Program-made: the position numbers and the translations under genes
Notes under the pieces: model-generated
The model's input: only the letters and a program-made list of their open reading frames with translations
Database searches by the model: none
What the model was told of the DNA's origin: nothing
From: Leptodontidium sp. MPI-SDFR-AT-0119
Taxonomy: Eukaryota > Ascomycota > Leotiomycetes > Helotiales > Leptodontidiaceae
Length of the DNA stretch: 64,000 nucleotides
Direction of reading: 5' to 3'
Assembly (NCBI GenBank): GCA_020726505.1
Contig: JAHLEZ010000015.1
Location: forward strand, 1,426,001 to 1,490,000
Part shown: piece by piece, positions 49,279 to 61,768 of the stretch
How positions within the stretch are numbered: the stretch's first letter is position 1
Layout: each line of letters starts with the position of its first letter

Positions 49279-52200
49279 TCATGTCGGCATCATCCCAATA
49301 CCCATCCCTCCACCACCTCCCCCTCTTCCGCTCTGCTGAGCGAACTTCAGGCCGCTAGGTTTCCTGGCCCGAGATTTCTTCGGGCCAGACCAGCTTCTCT
49401 TACTCACGCCCGAAGTGCTCTGACCAGACGCAGAGCCATTGCTCGTCCTTGGCTTGTACTTCTTTCCTCCTCTGCCCTTGCCTCTACCCCGATAAGCATT
49501 ACCAGAGCGGCCCTGTCCAGCTGTTTTGGTCTTTGTTGCGCCTTTCCTCGAAAACGAGGCGTTGCTGGTCTCGGGAAAGAATGGAGATTTTTCGGCTAGC
49601 TGCATGGCAGCTTCAGTTTCTGGATCAACTCCGAAATCCTCCTCATCATCGTCCTCGTCCTCGTCCTCCTCATCCGTGACGAGATCTATCACATTCTGAT
49701 GATTTGTGTCCATATCCTCATCTTGGTCTTGTCCCAGGTTCCCACCCATCAGTTCTTCGTAATTATGATGGTAGCGCTGGATTAAAGGAATGAAGTGTTT
49801 GCCATAGGCATCAACTCTATCCGCCTTGATGTCAGGTATCCGGTGCATCGCATCCAGAGTAGCTGTGAATCCAATTGCCATATCGCGAAAGTTGGCCTCG
49901 GTAAAGAACGGCCTCCTTGCGCCTGCCTTGTTCCGCATTTTTTCTTCCAGTTCTTTAGCCTCTTGAACAAATTGAAGAACAACATCGCAGTGTATGTCAG
50001 ACAAGCCCGCCAGCCGTCTATCGGTTGTTATTGGGCCGCCGGAGTTGTCGACCGGAGTATCACGTCCACGGAATCTAGGAGCTTGCATTGTCTCAAATGC
50101 ATCTTCCTCGTAGTCTTCGTCATCATCTGAGACGACGAAGCCATTTGGTTCGTAACCCGCGTGCTTGCTGACCTGGCTGGTAGGCATTTGTCTTCGTGAG
50201 GCGGCAGAGATTGGGGACGTTAACATAGTGGACGTAGGATACTTTGCAGTACTTTGTGATTTTTGTTGTGCTGGTGTTGATCCCGGAACCTCAACAGTGA
50301 GATGCACTCTCGCTTTCCCCATCATGTAATCGCGACACTTTGGTCCGAGCTATGTCATGTTAGCACTTTCAAATAGAGTGGTTAGACGGTGCTCCAATTG
50401 CTCACCTTGACATAATCCGTTGCAAAGCCGCCCTTGTTCATGACGCCGACCTCAATAATGGCCTTCTCCTCTAGGAGGCGGTAGAAGAGTCGCTCGATCT
50501 CGCCTCGAGCGACCTGACTCGCGTATCCAACCTCCGCTAGGTTGCCACCACCTTCCATCTTGGCCAATTTTGCTTTGACTCCAGCTGTGCCGCGAAGAAC
50601 CTCTACGCAATTAAGCATAGTAAAGGAGTAGGGCTGAACTTGTTTGACGACCCTCATAGCCGCTTTTGCATAGTCCGTGAAATCTGTCACTTCGAATACC
50701 GCGTCAGAGCAGCAATTGTCGCAGGTACGACGGCAGTCTTTCTTGGCAAAAGTCTCCCCGAAGTACGCCAGCACCTGTGATCTGCGACAATCAGATCGGT
50801 TCTCGCAATACTGGATCATTTGCTGAAGCATGGATCTCTGACGCTGCTTCTGCTCTTCGCTGCCCTCACTTTTCTCGACGAAGCCTTTTAACATGGATAT
50901 GTCTTGATAGCCAAAGTACAGATAGCATCCGGATTTCTTTCCGTCTCTCCCTGCTCGGCCCGTCTCCTGATAGTATCCTTCCAGACTCTTGGGCACAGAG
51001 GAGTGAATGACGAATCGGACATCCGGCTTGTCAATACCCATGCCAAATGCAATCGTAGCAACAACCACTTGAATCTTACCACTTTGCCAGTCGTTCAGCA
51101 CGGTTGCTTTTTCCTCGCGCGTCATGCCTGCATGGAAATGATGTGCTCTTATTTTATGGTTTGCCACCAGCTTATCGGAAAGTTCTTTGCAACCGTTCTG
51201 CGAGAGGGCGTAAATGATACCGGTCTGGTTCTTGTACTTATCTTTAACAAGATCTGCGATTTCTATGACCATCTTGCTTAAGATACCCTTGCCCTTCTTC
51301 AGCCGGACTTCATAATGCAAATTTGGTCTGTTGAAACTTTGAACGAACACAGGACATTTGCGCATCTTGAGATTTTCCATGATATCCATCTTGACGTTTC
51401 TGGTAGCGGTAGCTGTCAGTGCCATCAATGGCACATTGGGAAACTGCATTCTGACATTTCCGAGAGCCACGTAATCGGGTCTGAAGTCGTGACCCCATTG
51501 ACTGACACAATGTGCTTCGTCGATGACAATTCGGGCGAGCTTCTTTTTGTTGTATAATTGACTCAAGGCGTTCATCATGGCTGTACTTTTATTGACCATC
51601 TCCGGGGTGATGTAGAGAAGCTGGATGTAGTGTTCTGGATGCTCCTCTCTCAAGAAATTGTAGATTTGCTTCTTCTCCTCACTTAGGGTGTCGCTATTCA
51701 GGCTAGCGGCCTGAACGTTTACTGCGCGAAGATGCTGCACTTGATCATTCATGAGACTTAGAAGGGGCGAGATCACAATTGTAACTCCACGTGTCCTCCC
51801 AGTATTGACAACAGCAGGGAGTTGGTAGCATAATGACTTTCCTCCCCCGGTGGGCATGAGGACAAAGGCATCCTGCCCCCCTAATGTGGCGTTGATAGCA
51901 TCCAGCTGATGGCGACGAAAGCCTTTGAGTTTAAAACGTTCCCTCAACACCCTTTTGACGTCGGAAGACCATGGATGGTTGAACATGTTAGTCTGTTCCA
52001 GGTCCACATGCGAGTACATTGTGGTGTCGTTGGCGATCTGACTTTTTCTTGAAGGTTCTGGCATTGTCGCAACAGCGTCGGACGACACAACACGCTTCGG
52101 CTGATTTGGAAGTGTGTTAGGCAAAGACTGGTGTTTTTCGACTTCCTGGGCCATCTCCACAAAATCATTGTCGTCCCCACTATCTCCGTAGTCATCCTCG

Positions 52201-54681
52201 ATATCCTCGGGCACAGTTCCTTGAGCCCTTGCATACTTTTCGTGGCCCTGCTCGTCCTCGATCAATTCGTTGAAGTCATCATCGTCAAGGTCGTCGTAGT
52301 CGAGTGGCGGTGGTTCTTGGTAAAAGTTCGGTTGCTTGAATCTCTCGGGCGATGGCCAGGTCCTGGGAACATTCGAAGGCTGCGATTCCACGAACGATGG
52401 AGCCGTGACAGGCCGTCGAGTAGGGGACGGAGATGGTGGTGGCAAGAGACCATTAGATGAAGCTGGAATATGAAGTTTAGAGGTAGCTTGTGACGTGAAG
52501 TCTTTTCTAAGATTCCCGTTGGACGTAGTTGTCGAACTCTGCGGAATTGACGGAAATTGAGTTTGCATGATGACTTGAGCACTGCCAATAGTGCTGGATC
52601 CGGAAGGGAGTGGAGCGGTGTTTTCATTTCCTTTAGTCTGCCCTTGTCGAGCATTTTCTTCTTGTGTAGGTGCGGTCCCAAAGCCATCGTGTATAGCACC
52701 TGACGCGTGCAAAGTTCCGGCAACTTGTTGCTCGATCGCCTTGATCTCCTGATTGACTGATGCCTGTCTCTCTTCTAGTGGGCTTGTGTCAGCATTACGA
52801 TCAAGAAGCTCGTATACTTGTTTTGCAAGCTTCTTCTTCTCGTCCATCAATATCTTCCATCTCGCCTCAAGTTCTGATAGCGAGGAGTAGGCTTTGCCCT
52901 TGTCCAGCAAAGCTCTTCTTTCGGCTTTCAGCTGTGCAGGGGCAGCCTCTCCACTGTCCATATATGTCATTGAGACGAGCGCATTTTGAGCGAGGAGATT
53001 GTGGATTCGTTGATGGTAAAGCTCTATATCAGATGGTTTGGTCAAGTACAGCATAGCTAGCTTCCTGTCATCCACGCCCAGAGACGATCCTGGGGTGCGT
53101 TGACTGGAAGGTGGATTTACAAGCTTTGCGAACGCCATTTTTGTGGGCGAGTCCCGCTGAAAGGGTGATGGTACGTTTTCTGGTCTGACCGAGACATTCT
53201 GTGAAATAGGTCGTAGGGGACTACCAGTTCTTGGCTTTGAATCTTTGTAGTCTCTCGTCCTACGATCAGCTTGCTGGAATGCTGACACACTATTCATCCT
53301 GGGGCTTGGTTGCGACCCAGAGACTCGAGGGGTGCGTTTGGCAGCAGCTCTGGGAGAACAGCTAGCTCTTCGTTCAACATCAGAGTAATAATCGTCGTCC
53401 TCTGAGTCTTGAATGATAGTCCGAGTTCGACGTTTGGGGGTCTTATGGGGAGTCTGAGGAGAGGAGGCAGCAGGAGACTTGGCTATTCTCAAGGGTGACG
53501 CTGCAACCTGTATCTTCGGTCGCGGACTCACAGTTGGCGAAGCCCGTCCAGAAGGAGGAAGAGGGTTGAAATTTCCTGGTGGTCGAGTTGGGAAATCATC
53601 GGCAGCAGACGAGACACAACTGATGCTCTTCCGTGTCCGAGTCTCGACTCGACTGATAGTCTCGGTCACCTGAACCTCCTCAATATCACTTCTATCCATT
53701 GACATTTCAATGCTGGGCTTTGCAGCCCTGTTTCGGGGCTCTCGAAAGGGTGTTCGTTTTGACTGCGAGGGAACCACATCATCGATGTCCACAAACCCAT
53801 CAGCACTCGTGTATTGATCCCTTGTAGTCCTCACATGTTGTCTCTCGTAGCTATCGGTCCGCTTCGACCGACCAGGAGACATTTCAATGCTCTTGCGCTT
53901 CTTAGATGACCGGGGCAAAGGCGCAGGTCGTGAGGCCGAGTCTTCTCGCCATACTCGTATAGAATCTCCAAAAATTTCAACCGAACTGCTCGACCCAGGT
54001 GCGAGGGTTCCACCATTACTATCATTTGTCAGATCAATAGATTCAATTGTATCGAGGTTCAGTCTTGGTGTCTGGCGAGGAGTTTGTCTAGGCGTCTGCG
54101 GTGCCTGGGTCTGTAGAGATCTGGGGATCTTTGGTGGCAGAGTCCGACTCGCAGATGGTCTTGACGAAGGGGAGTCTAGAAACGTCAGTCTCTACAACGG
54201 CTATGAAGCTCTCTAACCAACCTTGTCCCTCTTTCAAGAATGTCACATAGTTTGAGTTGAGTGAGGTGTGCGAGGTGTACGAAGCTGCCGTGGACGAAGT
54301 GGTGGAAGCTGGAGTTGCCAATTGATGCTGGCTCATAAGACCAGGTCTTGTCGACCTTGTTGCAGAAGAGAGTTTACCCATTGACTCGTCCGTCAGAACC
54401 TGTCTGGATTCCTGCAGTTGTGATTTTGCAGTCACCGATGCGGGGAGAGCCGGCCGAGCAAAGGCTCCAACGACATTGACAACTTGTGCGGCTCCTCGAT
54501 GCTGAGGTGGACTCGGCGGTGCTCTTCGTATCTCCTGCTCTGCTTCCTCCTCCACAGGATTTGCGCTCACAGGATCTCCTCTGGTCGAATTGGTCGGGGC
54601 GCTGGCGTGCACGCCTGATGGCGGAGTGACTTTGCGCGATAACAACCATGAAATATGACTGTCGAGATTATGCCGAGTCAT
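49279..54681 (-). CDS. sgs1: RecQ-family DNA helicase of the Sgs1/BLM/QDE-3 type
   Basis: Three exons: 54222-54681, 50406-54175 and 49279-50349. The product is about 1766 residues. The start MTRHNLDSHISWLL resembles the N-terminus of fungal RecQ proteins. A long disordered Ser/Pro region follows, with acidic clusters near residues 780-840. The helicase core shows FRRHQLDAINATLGG, Walker A in TGGGKSLCYQLPA (near residue 929), DEAHC (near 1041), LMALTATATR and QETGRAGRDG. The RQC region has zinc-binding cysteines in CRRTCDNCCSD. A HRDC domain lies near residues 1535-1610 (LSDIHCDVVLQFVQEAKELE). The tail is acidic, then Arg/Gly/Lys-rich. Such proteins dissolve recombination intermediates with topoisomerase III. 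In Neurospora the orthologue QDE-3 is also needed for quelling. Confidence 0.96.
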
Positions 54682-55503
54682 GAGGACTGTGGGCAGCATT
54701 CATGTCCAGGCGATTCCATCTGTATAATTCCAGGCTGTTGCAGCTGCTCGAGTGAGGCTCTCCGTGGTGTTGTTATTGACTTTTTAGTGTCATTCAGATG
54801 TACCCTTCGCGTCGACGCGTGAAAGTCAAGATCCCGCCGCTAGATCACGTGAGAGGGCGCCGTTGCCTGGCTAATGCCCAGCATTGAGCGGTTTGAATCT
54901 CGACCTATCAAGACTAAATAGACAGAGGAATAAAAGCTGGCCTCAGTACGGCGCAAGAAATTGAACTGTCCGTCCTCGAGAAGTAGCTGGACTCCTTCTC
55001 CAAAGGAATTGTGGGAGTGTGGACTTATATACTTATCGAGAGCCAGCTGCGCACCATCCTCATGCAAGCCGTCGTCTACTTGACGAATAGCGTCTCATTG
55101 TCTGCAGAAGAAATGCTTTCTTTTTGAGATCCATTTGGGCAAACTAAGCTCTGCCCTAAAGTAGAAACTTTCAAGTGTCTGGCAGGGAATCAAATTGACG
55201 ATATGCAAGGGCGAAGACAATAGCATTACCCTCTCGAAGTCTACTTCTCTATGTTCAGATGTTATATTTTGCTACAGAATATTTTCAAGTCTCACTTCAG
55301 TATAAAATATGTATGCCAGGCATGTTGTCGAGGCCAGCATCATGACAAACAACCCGAGTCGCAATAATGAGAGAATTTTATTTTATTTTTGTAGTTACCA
55401 ACAAGTTGCCTAAACAAACTTCATTATAAAATCATATCTCATTCATGTTTCCCTTCAATCAAACGTGGTATCAATAACTCCCAAATATAAAAAGAAACGA
55501 CTT
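54682..55503. other. intergenic, RecQ promoter and nitrate transporter 3' flank
   Basis: AT-rich towards 55250-55450. No coding exon recognised. Confidence 0.5.
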
Positions 55504-57372
55504 TCAGCGACCTCCAATCTGTCCCTTGGGAATAGGCTGAATCCAGCACAACAAAATATGGAAACCAATAGTCATGACTCCAATAACCCAGAATGTCTTC
55601 CCAAAGTCTTTCCCTTGATACCTGAAGATGATAGCAAAGACAATTCCACCAAGATTGCCGCACGCCCCCGTGACTCCAGAGATAATTCCGTTGGCGTGAG
55701 GATGAACGTGAGGAACTAGCGCAAAATTGGCTCCGTTGCCTGCTTCCAAGAAGAAAGCCATTCCTGCGATGAGACCCATCATCGTTGATTTTGACTTGGA
55801 GTCGAGTAGGCCAATGGCAATTAAGAATGCGCCGGTTATGACACCAAGGGAATGGAGCCAGATCTTCTTGCTCCATACACTGCGGTTTGTTCGCAGGAAA
55901 AGAGCATCCGCTACCATTCCACCCAGTGGCCTGAAAATGACATTCAGAAGTCCGAACATAGCTGCCCATCGGCCCGTTCCAGTCTGGCCCAATTGAGGGA
56001 AATTCTTAAGGTAGCTTAACAGAACCAGTCAGCATAATCCAATTGCAGGTGGTGAAGTAGTGGGCGGGCTAGTACTTACTAAGTTCCAAGAATCGAGTTG
56101 ATGGCAAGCTCAGCACCAAAGGAACAAAAGTAACAGAATGCCACGACTGCGGTCTGGGGACTGAAAACCACAGCAACAGCTTCTCCAAAGGATGGCTTGA
56201 CAACAGTTTCGCCTCGAGCTGTCTCGATCATAGCTTGTTCGTCCATGTTGGCTTCTGGGCTGCCCGAAGATCCATGTTTGGCTTGTACGATACCCGCTTC
56301 CTCGTCGAGTTGCTTCTCGTCAGGAGACATCATGGGAGAGCCATTCCCGCTCGCCTTCTTGTCAGTGATGGTACCGGGGATGGGGACAATGTCTCCACTA
56401 GCGTGAGCTCCGTGTGCCTGAAGGTTGTGCTGGACAGCCATGTGTCGTTCAGACCACTTTCCAGTCGGTGTATCCTGACAGAGAACGAAAAGCCCGATGG
56501 CAACTGATGTGATAAGAATGAATGGGACAATGAAGGATACTCTCCAGGCTACGTGGGGAGTGAGGTGTCTATCTTTGACAAGAGAGTCGTATATAGCAGG
56601 CATGACGAAATATGTTATACCTATTCAATAAATAGAAGAGTCAGCTACGATTGCAAGATGCTTCTAAGATGGATGAGAGTGAAGTATGACCTACCACCAC
56701 CAGCGTTCCCCCAACCTGCTGTGAGGGCATTCGAGGTTCCAACAACATTCTTGTCGAAGAATCCAGTTGACCAAACTTGGCAGGGAACAAAAGAACCTCC
56801 CAAAATGCCGATGAAGAATCGGAGGACATACAGGCCAGCGGGACCCGAGATCGTGCCAGCCAGAGCAGTTGGTAAAGCGCCAAGCAGAAGACAAGCTGCG
56901 AAGGTAACTCTTGGTCCGAAGTGATCGCAAGCAGGCCCGGCTATGAGACGTACGATGAGACTGATCGAGACCGCGTTAGACAAGAGCATATTTAAGAGGT
57001 CGACAGTGTTACTTACGTTGCAGTAAGAGCGATGATATTAGAGTTGGCAATTTCATTCTGACTGAGGTGGAGATCCTTTTTGATGGTATGCGGCAACAAT
57101 GGTGGAAATGCGTACCACGATAGGAACGCAATCACTGAGTCTCTGTTAGTAACCGTTTAAGTGATATACTGCTGTTCTATCAAATATAAATAATGTAGTT
57201 GGGGTCGACTCTGAACCGGATTTGAAATGGAATACTAACTGAAGCCGAACCAAGCGAAGAAGAACACTCTCCCATACTTGTTAAACGGGTTGAGGACAGG
57301 CACTGATCGAGCCTTTCCATTGACCGGGTTGATCTCTGGCGCCTGCCAAAGTGTTGCAATTTTAAAGCCCAT
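55504..57372 (-). CDS. nrtA: NNP-family nitrate/nitrite transporter (NrtA/CrnA type)
   Basis: Five exons: 57240-57372, 57017-57134, 56695-56960, 56080-56620 and 55504-56014. The product is about 522 residues. It starts [20 protein letters not shown] and carries [20 protein letters not shown]. The major facilitator core has both NNP nitrate signatures, GWGNAGGG after the fifth helix and GACGNLGGI in the second half. The conserved Arg in [17 protein letters not shown] is also present. A long hydrophilic central loop (about residues 240-330) carries Lys/Ser/Glu-rich sequence, as is typical of fungal CrnA proteins. It is a plasma-membrane nitrate/proton symporter. Neither nitrate nor nitrite reductase genes are in the window. 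Upstream DNA carries GATA-type and NirA-type sites. Confidence 0.95.
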
Positions 57373-58640
57373 CTTGAAGTGAAGTTGATAAAGTGTTAGG
57401 GCAGTCCGGCATGGAGATATTTCTTGGATAAGTTGTGAATGTTGTACGAATAGCGGTTAGGCTGTACCTCAAGAAATCGGTACTCGATGCTTCAGAAGAC
57501 TCGAGGAATGCTGGGCCTTGCTGATGGAGTGAATGCGAAGTGTTGAGAAAGTCAGAGCACTTATAATGACCAAGAGATCCAAAGATAACCAACGTCAACA
57601 CGCAGTCAATACATCTCCGGGCGGCTAGCTGGGGACAATGTACTTGTAAGCCAAGGAGCAAATCCGCGGGAGACCCCTGCGGAGATCTTCAAATCCAAGT
57701 TCTGGCTGGTCGAGCTGGCCAATCTTTTGGAATGATAGAGCCACCGGGAGCTATGGTTGTGGAGACCACCCACCCAGTGCATATGGGGAAGCCAGTGTCA
57801 AGCCACCCTTTGATAAGACCCGGCGGTGGGGTCTACCTTAGGCTTTCGATGATGGGGCCTAGGAGATGTTGAAACTGTTACTGAATCTCCGTTCGAAGCT
57901 GGACGCTGAAATATCGTGTTCGAGAATAATAGCTGGTGATATTTTGTTCCGGCTTCTGGAAACTTTTTCTGTCAATGTTCAATGCTGCAGTAGCGAATCT
58001 GAATTCCAAGACAAAGACTGCATATGCTGGGCACATATTGAGGGGTCCGATGCTTGCTGTCTTGGAAAAGCTTATGCTGCGGTACGGCTTGAAGAGAATG
58101 CTTGATCTATTGACATGAAAAAGCATGGGATATGTGTCGAAGGATCTCAAAAATACAATCGTGTTATCTAACAATGCTTTTCGAGCGATAACATCATGAA
58201 ATAGCAAAAAACAACATCAAGCTTAACAAAAAATATTGAGACTGTGGACTACAGTAAACTACTACACAAGATGATCTTACCTGGGCCGGGACTGTCCCGG
58301 TGGTTTTGGCACCAAAGTAAGCCTTATCAGCATTCCGTGAGAAAGAAACACTACGCCTGCCAATCGATATGCCACCTTGTCAGCCCGTATCACTCGGGAA
58401 GATCTCTTCCCTAGCTGGACCATGATAGCTGTGATGGCTACCTATCTGTCTTCTGGTAAAAGCACAGGTGAGGTTGTTCAGACAAGGCTGGCACCTTATC
58501 TTTGACGAATCCCAATTGGGAGGTCTAACTTTTCCGGGTCCCCACTTTAAAGATAAGCAGGGTGGATTTGCATAAACCCCCAAAGCCTCATAAACTCTTC
58601 CATCTCCGCGGCTTGGAGTTTTGCTTTTGTAAGTAAGTGA
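57373..58640 (-). promoter_or_regulatory. nitrate transporter upstream region with GATA and NirA-like sites
   Basis: HGATAR-type sites for an AreA/NIT2-like factor occur near 57425, 57583, 57811, 58322, 58495 and 58547, on both strands. The sequence CTCCGCGG at 58604-58611 matches the NirA consensus CTCCGHGG exactly. This combination fits nitrogen catabolite control plus nitrate induction. The sites are pattern matches; the NirA-like one is far (about 1.2 kb) from the start codon. Confidence 0.45.
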
Positions 58641-59199
58641 TGATGGGGCGTTCGGTTCGGAGACTTCGAGATAGAATATGGAGGTAGAGTCCAGATTTTG
58701 GTCGTCTTCGCCAGACCCCAGCCACTCGAAAGCCTCTCGGGATTACCATGAATGTGATGATGAGAACACTTCAAAGCCATGATTGAACTGGAGCAGAGAG
58801 AATGTGCGAAAGACACTCAACTCCTTTCCCTACCTTTTCTTTTTCGGTGCACAAGTACTTCATTTCCATTTGTCTATGACTGTGCTTCGGCTTCTGGCCC
58901 CAGAGGCATTATCTCTCTCTGAACATCTGGCCAATCATCGTAACCTTCTTCTCACATGTGTGGAAGTACCGGGCTGACGCCACACATTGGGATATCTACG
59001 ACTTGAACTCGATAACTAGCTTTTGAGAAGACGTTGACATCCCTTACCTGGAGAGCCGTGCCAAGAGCTCATGGAGACCGCTTGCTTGACTAGAGTTTGA
59101 TATTCATAGAGGTCCCAGTGAGAAGGAACCTCGTTCATGTTGACTGGCCCTGAAGAGCTGAGATTTGTTTTTCTCATACATCGAAAATGATTTCGAGAT
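58641..59199. other. intergenic, nothing recognised
   Basis: Between the nitrate transporter upstream region and the 3' end of the broken dioxygenase gene. Confidence 0.5.
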
Positions 59200-60611
59200 C
59201 TATACTCTGTTCCTCAAGATAGACTTCCCCTCTTCAAAATCCTCGATCCTCCCGCCCTGATCCCAGAGCGCAGCAAGTACTGTTCGCTTTCCAACCCAGG
59301 GCTGACGCGAATGCATCACTGCATAATTCTGCGGTATTACATTAGTTTTGACGTTCATGATGGAGTGCTGGAGTGCTGGATGTAGGTGGAGACCAAGCTT
59401 CCATCGAGAACATACGTCAAGCAGAACCAGATCGCCAGCTTCCCATTTCAACAGCACTTGCTCCTCGGCAATTTTCAGAAGCAGATCTAGGTATTCTGTT
59501 AGAATAGCACTCCCGTCACCATATATAGGAAGCAGATGATGCTTGAAGAAATACTCTTACTATTTCATTCATCCCATATCTTTCGATTTGCATCATGGCA
59601 ACTTACACCGCCATCATCACCCAAGAAAGGAGGCTCGGTAGCTCCATGGAACCTTACTCCGCCTAAAAGCGCTCGTCAGGTTTCCAAAGAAAGTCACCAA
59701 GCCAGTCGAAGCATGTTTCCGCACATCAGCCTCCCCAGATCAGCACCCCGATCCGCTAAAGGGAAGGAATCTGGATCAACTCACATGGGACGACATGAGT
59801 TACGTTCAACCCTCTATCCTCATACCACTCAAATTATTACTATGTCTGCGGACCTCCTTCTCGATCTTCGATCTCTTTGTTAGCTCGTCATCAGATGCCA
59901 GAACATGTTGCCCACAGGCGCCAAGTACACTCGTTCCAACTGTGGAATTTGAAACATCCTCCGGACCGTATCTATACAGGTACCGAACGCCCTTCTCCAA
60001 CAGAGCCTTGAAGAAGTCGGGTGCTTGGATCTTGATAGCTGCGGCCAATGCAATGCTGCTCGTTATAGGAGCTTCACCACCTATTAAGCAATCTAGTCAG
60101 TCGCGCCTCAACGAGCCGGGAGAGAGATCTATCAAGGAGAAGGGTTATCAAACCACTTTCGGGGACAACGAAGCAAGCGAAGTTAAGCCACGCTGGGTTC
60201 ACTGTACTCCATCTATATTCGTTATGCAGCTAGATAGGCGTTCTAGGTGGCCCCTCATTGGCAGTCTTAACATATTCAACTAGGACGGTTCGTTGTGGTG
60301 GCCTGCCCACTTCCTCATGTGCTGTGAAACCCGAAGGCGTGAGCGATGGCGCTGTAAGTTTCGGGAGAGGTGATGGGGAGACCGCGAAAGAGAATAGCAC
60401 CGCCATGTTTGTTGCTCAGAGTGGTGAGGGTGTTAGTGCTCAACAATTCTCTAAGGGAGTAGATTACTGACTCAAGGAAGATTGAGTGTAAGGCATCTCA
60501 GATGCGGAGAGCGAGGGGAAAGGAGGCTGGCTCTGAATTCGGGATTGAGAGTTCTGTCGTAGATTTATGACCTGGCAAGGAGAATTCTTCGAACATGTCC
60601 GAGAGTGCCAT
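59200..60611 (-). pseudogene. TfdA/TauD-type Fe(II)/2-oxoglutarate dioxygenase, disrupted
   Basis: Recognisable blocks run in family order from an ATG at 60611: KHGGAILFRGLPITSPETYS, HAFGFTAHEEVGRPPQ, NEGPPRTPI then LHNEYRWSTVNPAWL, GGEAPITSSIALAAAI, VSNSTVGTSVLGACGQHV, VRKHASTGLVTFFGNL, FHGATEPPFLGDDGG, LLKWEAGDLVLLD and NYAVMHSRQPWVGKRTVLAA. HNE and the later His of AVMHSR would be the iron ligands. Four lesions break it: TGA at 60498-60500; TAG at 60230-60232, where the family has Trp; a one-base frame break near 59829-59841 inside a segment ending EWYEDRGLNVTHVVP; and another near 59661-59670. Introns cannot easily remove all of them. The family acts on sulfonates, aryl-oxyacids or related substrates; the original substrate here is unknown. 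Confidence 0.75.
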
Positions 60612-61050
60612 CTTTATCTTACCCCAAGGCTAAAGCTATGGGATCGCTTCGAAAAAGATCCAGAGAGTAGACAAAGCGTGCTTGGAATAGAAGATATCTT
60701 CCAGATGCATTTTTAAAGTGGAGGTGTCCAAATGAGCCCTAGATTAGTGCATATCCAAACTAATATTCTGGACTACATCCCGTCATCAAGCTCCCCCCTT
60801 ACAATTCATCGTGATGTGAAATTCTGGTTGTCATCTCGATGGCAAATGAGGCAATATTTCTCCACTCTTGTACTTTCCACATCAATATTGCAGTCAATCC
60901 TGTTTTCTGATACTGGACAATCAACTCTCTGCAGATAAGCTCGCATTGAACACAACATATGCATATAATACAAACACGATGACTTAGAATCTATATTTTG
61001 TTCACGTTGAGTGGCTTCGCTTGTTGTCCAGGAGCCGAGAAAAAAAGGGG
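60612..61050. other. intergenic, nothing recognised
   Basis: AT-rich spacer upstream of the broken dioxygenase gene. Confidence 0.5.
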
Positions 61051-61459
61051 CTAAGCGAGAGCGGTCCACAACACTTGAGAGTCCATCCCATTGTCCCACT
61101 TGAATCTACTGGAAGTATTCTTCCGTAGCGGCACGGTATAGGACTCAAACTGAAATTCAGATTGCTGGCCTGTCTTGTGCCGAGTCTGTGAGTGTTGATG
61201 CAGATTCCTTGGTGGGCTCTCTTGATGGAGTTGGGATGTGCATTCTGCATCTCTGTACACGAATAATAGATACGGGACCGTGTGGTTCGTATATTTGGGC
61301 TCTGCAGCTTGCGGCATCGGCGTGGGAGTGTTCTGGGTAGTAGAAGGAGCTATCATGCTTAGTTGTATGTCTCCTCGAAACTCCTCGACTATTCTCTTGC
61401 TCGGAACGCTGATGCGTCAACAGACCCAGAGCCAAACAAGAGAGGGCGATACTTAGCAT
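61051..61459 (-). CDS. candidate small secreted protein (tentative)
   Basis: An ATG at 61459 gives MLSIALSCLALGLLTHQRSE, which looks like a signal peptide. A short intron of about 40 bases (donor GTCGAG, branch ACTAAGC, acceptor GATAG) would join it to PSTTQNTPTPMPQAAEPKYT, then NHTVPYLLFVYRDAECTSQL and a tail to the stop at 61051. The donor is weak and the intron is near the lower size limit, so the model is uncertain. The mature protein would have only one cysteine. No family was recognised. A continuous alternative frame also exists over the same bases. Confidence 0.3.
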
Positions 61460-61768
61460 ATTGGCTGGCATACAGGAATGTAATTGGCATACACACCTTC
61501 CTTGGTTCACTATTTTAGTCACTGACAATGGAACAACAGTCAGGGTCCCTCTTAGGTCGCGCAATAAACTTCGCTCTAAGTATGTCAGTTATTTCCCAAC
61601 TAGATGAACGACGCAGCGAACAAAGATTGATCATCAGCAGATTACCAGAACAAGCAGACCGGAAAGCTGAACTTGAAAACTTACATCATCTTCGTATCTC
61701 TCCGTAAACACCCTTCACCCCCCTCGCACCCTTATATAATTTTATCTCCATTGCTCCTGACGAAGATG
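61460..61768. other. short intergenic, nothing recognised
   Basis: Spacer between the candidate secreted protein start and the UNC93 relic. Confidence 0.5.
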
